From positions 8,970,540 through 9,034,539 of the forward strand of contig NC_135569.1 of assembly GCF_964340395.1 (NCBI RefSeq): a stretch of DNA of 64,000 nucleotides. The letters are read 5' to 3'. This document shows positions 59,030 through 64,000 of the stretch, piece after piece (within the stretch, counting starts at the first letter, position 1; the number at the start of each line of letters is the position of its first letter). The position numbers and the translations under genes were made by a program. Under the pieces are notes generated by a model. It saw only the letters and a list, made by a program, of their open reading frames with translations, was not told the origin of the DNA and did not search any database. Source of the DNA: Glandiceps talaboti. Lineage: Eukaryota > Hemichordata > Enteropneusta > Spengelidae.

Positions 59030-61782
59030 CACATTTACCCTTCATCTAAAAGCTAGCTACACATTTTGTACACGCTCTGTAAATAAACAACTTTGTGCAG
59101 TCAGACTTCTTGCTTCATTTTGAAAATATATAAATTTGTTAAAGAAAAATAAATGCTGATGTAACTACTTGAAGGTGTAGAATACGTATCAAATACATTT
59201 TATATGTTATTCGTACATCTTGTATTGAACAGAGTTGCTTGATTGTTGACATTGATAATGTTAACATCTTAGGATTTGTGTTCCATTATGTATGTGTGCC
59301 CAGTAAAGTTTCCAAGCAATTACTGTAGTAATGTATTGAAATGTGATACAACTTGAATTGCACGCATTATCAATGTACAAGTAGATATTGACAATAACAG
59401 ACTTGAATGCATAATAAATAGTGTCAACATTCACTTCCCGAACCAAAATTTGCAAAAAAAATGCAAATTATCTGAAAAGTTTGTTATTGTACATACAATG
59501 ACAAACATCTTACATATTTTATTTTTAATTTTTGGTAATTCATTGAGTTAGAAACATGGACTTGTTATGTGTTGTTTCACATTCTTTTTCAAGTGGGAAA
59601 ACATAGTCAAGTTGTTTTATGAATAAAAAATCCAAAATCCATTTGTCATCCACATAAGTTCAAAGATATTTAAGAGCGTTTTTGGGTGGAAGGTGAGGGG
59701 GAGTATTTGCAAAGATTTTCATAACTTGTACATTCCATAATATTGATATGAACACTAGTAAAACACCATAGGAACTTGTGAAGAATGTACCTACTACAAC
59801 AGTTAACAAAAATACTTGAGAATGAACAATTTTCACTAATGGATATTTTCTCTTCAGAACTTTATTTCCTACACACTATCTCATTGAAACGTATATTTTG
59901 AAGTCTAAAGCCCACAGATCATTGGGTTGTTTGCTAATTTGGAATTTCAGAACAATTTAGAATCAATAACGAAGATCCCTGCAAAGTGCATGTTGTGACT
60001 AGAATAGCTAATGACGTTTTTAGTACTGTTTGATAGACACGTCTGGAATGTACTTGGTTATATACATATCATTGGGTCAATAATCTAGCTTTTGATCAAA
60101 ACCACTGTGGGTGCAAAATTTGACATGTATCTCACACTACTTGTATGACCTTAGAAGAAATTCCAAGCCAAAAAATACAGTTACCATGGAAATATTATCT
60201 TTCAATTCTAGCTTTCATTTTTCACCACCTGTCTGTGTTGTTACCATTACTCCAACTGTTACTGTGTCCTACCATTCTGTAACTTGGTTTTTTGTTGGCG
60301 TTTGAGCCCTCTGGAGTACAGGCACATTATAAATGCTATTTCTTATTATTTTTACCATTTTCGACATTTCAGCAAAATCTTTACAATACAGAAATATTTT
60401 AGTTGAAGTAATTGCATTTTTATATTTCTCAGCTTTTAAAAACACGTCAGAAGAAAGCTGATTTTTCCATTACATTGCTTACATATCTTAACTTATTGTT
60501 TTCAAAAAGATTTGGAAACACTAGTAACAGTGAACCTGCATGACAAAGATGTAATCTCATACTTAAAGCCATAACAGAGTTGCCAAGGGCACAAAATGGC
60601 TGACTTTAGATTTAGGTTCTGTGTCTGTAGTTTTTATAGTCTGTAACAACAAAATAACTCAAATAATATCCAAGGTTTTAAAATAAATTTGTAATCTTTA
60701 GGCATTCAAAAACAGTTTGTACAAAAACATGGTCACATATTCTATGAGGAAAGAAAAATAGTGTGAACTGAAAACTAGACTTGTCACAATTTGATGTAGA
60801 GTACTGAATATCCTGTATTTGCATAGATTACCCACACTGCCCTTTATATACCCCTGTTGTGTTCAAATGACTTGACTACATTCCTATACATACAGGTGGA
60901 ATTATAAATATTCTTGAAAACATTCCAATCAAATGAAATGTCTTAGTTTTTGTAGTGTTTTTATTTAAGAATATCATTTTTGGTAGCTTTTCACAGGTAA
61001 GCACTTTACATTTTTATTTTAACCTTGTTTGAAATCCATTTGCTATTTTCACTTGAGTTCAGACCAAATCAATTTGATAAACAAATCATATCATTTGTAA
61101 TCCTCTCCAACTCGGTGAAAATACATTTTAAGGTAGAGCATCTTTTCCAGTACGTAACCAAAATCCTTCAAAAGGAGGAAGTATTTCACAAGAAGTATAA
61201 TCGTGTATCTAAAATATGTCTGTAAGGACAAGTGCACTTTGCAGGCTTCAACCACTGATTTGCTTACAAGGATAGTACAAAGGTCGTTATTTGATATGTA
61301 TATGTGACTTGTTTGACCTCCAGTGTAAGAATCATCAGATATGTGTGTCAAATAGATTACCTCATTCTGATAATACATTTCTTATATACCAAGTTTTGTA
61401 CCTTATTAGTTGGATAATTATCTAAGTACAATATGCTTTGAAGTTTTGCAGACTTTAAACGGCAATCACTTCAAGTTCTCGCTCTAATGCCTATTAGTAT
61501 TACTCCTTATTCTTTTGTTTACAGCCTCCTTCCAAGTCCCCTCCCCCTCCTTGTCTTAGCCAATAACCTCTAAAGATTACACCTCCCATATATATATATA
61601 TTTCATATACACCATTTGTTTGTTTACTTTATCACTTAATTTCTATGCAAACAGTACTTCTATTGATGGGATAATAGGTTTTATAATTCATAAACGATGC
61701 TGTATTTTATTTAAGTCGCCTTTAAATTTAAGTAGACTGCACCTATTTCTATCACTCTAGAACTCACTTCACTATTTAACCC

Positions 61783-61810
61783 CCCCCCCCCCCCCCCACA
61801 CACACACACT
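61783..61810. repeat. Poly-C / (CA)n tract
   Basis: About 18 C followed by CA repeats, the same structure as at 35280. Confidence 0.9.
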
Positions 61811-62369
61811 GATAACATACAGTGCTAGCAGAATACTGGTGACTGAGCTTGCATATACATGTATAGCAAAGTAGTATATACACAGGTTACATGAATACAC
61901 TAATGCCATTAGAGCTAAAGAGATGGACACGGACATACACGCACAAACAAATGTTTCCAAACAGGACAATTTAGGTTGAATAAGCATCTACATGTACCAA
62001 CCAAATCACCTCTTGTTTCATGTTTTTTATCAATAGGCCCAAAGATTTCATTTTTTTAAATTAGAAAGTCCATGGATTCCTTTATCTCATTACATATATG
62101 TATGATCACAGTAGATTTAGTTGCCATCATTCATTATTAGAAAATAATATGATCAATATTTCAGTTAATTACTCTTCTACCACTACCTGTGAGTTGTACA
62201 CTACAATAAATAATACAACTCTACAACCCTGGAGAAGCAAGTAAAGCAAAATACAGCTACCTTCCACAAAATAGAGAAATTAATTTTGGGAATCTGATCA
62301 CATCGGTACTCTATAGCTAACATGTGTAGTTGGTAAACCAAACTACAAAGTTGCTATAGTTTGTATTCA

Positions 62370-62580
62370 GGTCTGGTACCAACAGAGGTCACAGAGACAA
62401 TCGTACACTGCCCAGGTCAAAGGTCAGGCAAGAACAGCCATAAGACACGACAATTTGTAGACTGTCAGTGTGAATGTCAGGTACAGAAGAGGTCAGAGAA
62501 TTTGTAGACTCAGGGTCAAAGGTCAAGTACAGAGGTCATAGACAACAATTTGTAGACTGCCAGGGGCAACACATTAACAC
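62370..62580. repeat. Imperfect ~40-60-bp repeat ('aatttgtagact')
   Basis: 'ggtcagagacaa', 'caatttgtagactg' and 'aggtcaagtacagaggtca' recur three times. No gene. Confidence 0.6.
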
Positions 62581-64000
62581 TCTCCTTAAGTCAACAATAG
62601 TACAAAATAGGTGTGGTTGGTGGACAAAACTTCCGTGATACAAAGTTCTTTTCAGTTTTATAGTACCACGAGTGCAATGTATTGCACATGTCTTGAAAAA
62701 AGTTCACTTATGCCCATCATGCCCAGGTATGAGAAGATGAGGGAAGTACCAAAAAATATGTACAACAAATTTAGTAGTCTGATCTGCTTCCTGATCAGCT
62801 AAAGAAATCAATATTTAAAATACTCTAAGTAGACATAAACTAAAATGTAGGCGTTTCCTGTTCATAGACTACTATCACTGAATTCTGAAGCCTTACTGAT
62901 GACATGGCAAGGTAAAATTGAAAACATAACATTGGTAGAACTACATGGTTAGTTAATTCTGTTTTGCTCAACTTGTGTAAACAAATACCCTCCTGGTAGA
63001 GATGATTAACCATCAATAGAAATTAGTGTAAACAGTGACAAAAAGTAACACTGAAAATAGTCAATTTTGGAAATTCATAATATCATTTATGTAATGTAAC
63101 ACTAATGGGTGTCTTGTGAGAATATATCACTATCTTAGTTTTTGATATTTATAATACATGATTTTTTGGGGAATAGCAAGGGAAAATGTTTGACCTTGAC
63201 TGCTTGGTAACTAGCCAGTCTATTAACTGAGCCATGATAACTACTGATAAACTTTCTCCCAAAAAGTATTGTACAATATGCATACTCCTTGACCTTGACT
63301 CTTTCATGTTTCCACATGCACACATGCATTATCAACATGCCTTCTACCCAAACACAATTTTTCCCAAACCTTCTCGGAACTATAACAAACTGTGCAAATT
63401 AAGTTCAAAACTTACAGTAATTTTGTTCACTCATTTGAACCAGCAACGTACTGAAAGTGAGGTACGCAGAGAGCCTATGTTGCAGACTTTCATTACTCAT
63501 TTGCAATTTGTATTTCTATGTAATGGAATTCATGCGACTACGGACCATTTAGGAAAGTGTTGTATATATAACTTGAAAGGTATCTGCAACGTAGTCGGTG
63601 TTTCAAAACCTTACATAATTCACTTCTATTTCAGTTGCTACCATAGTGTATAATCAGGAAACCCAATGTGACACGTGTTACGTTCCCACCATGCACCGTA
63701 TCAAATGCTGCTACGGGCATATTCCAAACCCCAAAAACGACAGCCTTTAAAACATGTATTATGCTATTTAGCTCGACGAGGTATTTCTATTTATACTTAT
63801 CATATTGAATTTACAAGTGTCAAACGGTGTGTTTTTTCTGAGTTCGAGAAGCAAACTGGTAATTGTTAAGGACTGAACTTTGGTCAGTCGTATATTTACT
63901 CCCAGTCGAGTCCCACCACCACGTCGACGGCCAGTCGTTCAAGCTGGGAACTGTGCCAGACTGTACTTGCTACACGTCTAATACAGCACGACATCGACAC

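Larger units (their letters stand above)
52806..64000. other. AT-rich region upstream of vigilin start, no coding gene recognised
   Basis: 11 kb with families E, J, C, B and D elements, short tandem arrays and long A/T-rich stretches. Open frames here are short, lack splice-site support, and have no family signature. The first non-coding exon and promoter of vigilin should lie here or beyond. The last ~120 bases (63880-64000) are GC- and CpG-richer (cacgtcgacggcc) and could be the edge of a promoter. Confidence 0.55.

Noticed and set aside
63234-63653. 139-codon + strand ORF near the right edge
   Set aside because: No recognisable motif and AT-rich composition like its surroundings; length is compatible with chance.

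Overview
This window is nuclear DNA from an invertebrate animal. It has many small exons with GT-AG introns, long AT-rich introns, microsatellites, and many short inverted-repeat elements (MITEs). No prokaryotic, organellar or viral genes were seen. The globular domain of the histone H1 gene has the form typical of molluscs and related phyla: a TLDMVVEAIKALK-type first helix, and VRPKGSS followed by GVTGRLRIGK. I therefore lean towards a lophotrochozoan, but this rests on one protein.

Layout: (1) 1-1,500 holds transposon remains, a LINE reverse-transcriptase tail and a Penelope-like GIY-YIG fragment. (2) 1,656-1,915 (-) is the first coding exon of an unrecognised gene that runs out of the left edge. 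Its N-terminus looks dually acylated. (3) 4,051-31,926 (+) is a complete 24-exon kinesin-3 gene, best matched to KIF28: 920 codons with motor, short coiled coil, FHA and C2-like domain. Its first intron is a U12-type AT-AC intron. (4) 9,486-10,037 (-) is an intact intronless histone H1 gene lying antisense inside a KIF28 intron. It has its own 3' stem-loop and H1-box promoter. (5) 31,927-34,291 is the convergent intergenic region. (6) 34,292-52,803 (-) is a complete 19-coding-exon vigilin (HDLBP) gene: 1,267 codons and 15 KH units, almost exactly vertebrate length. (7) 52,804-64,000 is AT-rich DNA upstream of the vigilin start codon, with MITEs and no supportable coding exon. A non-coding first exon of vigilin may lie there.

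Introns and intergenic DNA carry at least ten MITE-like families, several present twice or more in opposite orientations and two showing nested insertion. There is also one tRNA-derived SINE, a hAT-like non-autonomous element, and several minisatellites. Two are notable: a 40-bp array enclosed by long inverted repeats, and a ~91-bp array built from the end of a KIF28 exon together with its splice donor.

The genes are not an operon and share no obvious pathway. KIF28 is a putative microtubule motor, vigilin an RNA-binding protein on ribosomes and ER, and H1 a linker histone made in S phase. All splice structures were read by eye: reading frame, GT/AG (or AT/AC) borders and family similarity. 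Transcript ends and non-coding exons are not determined.
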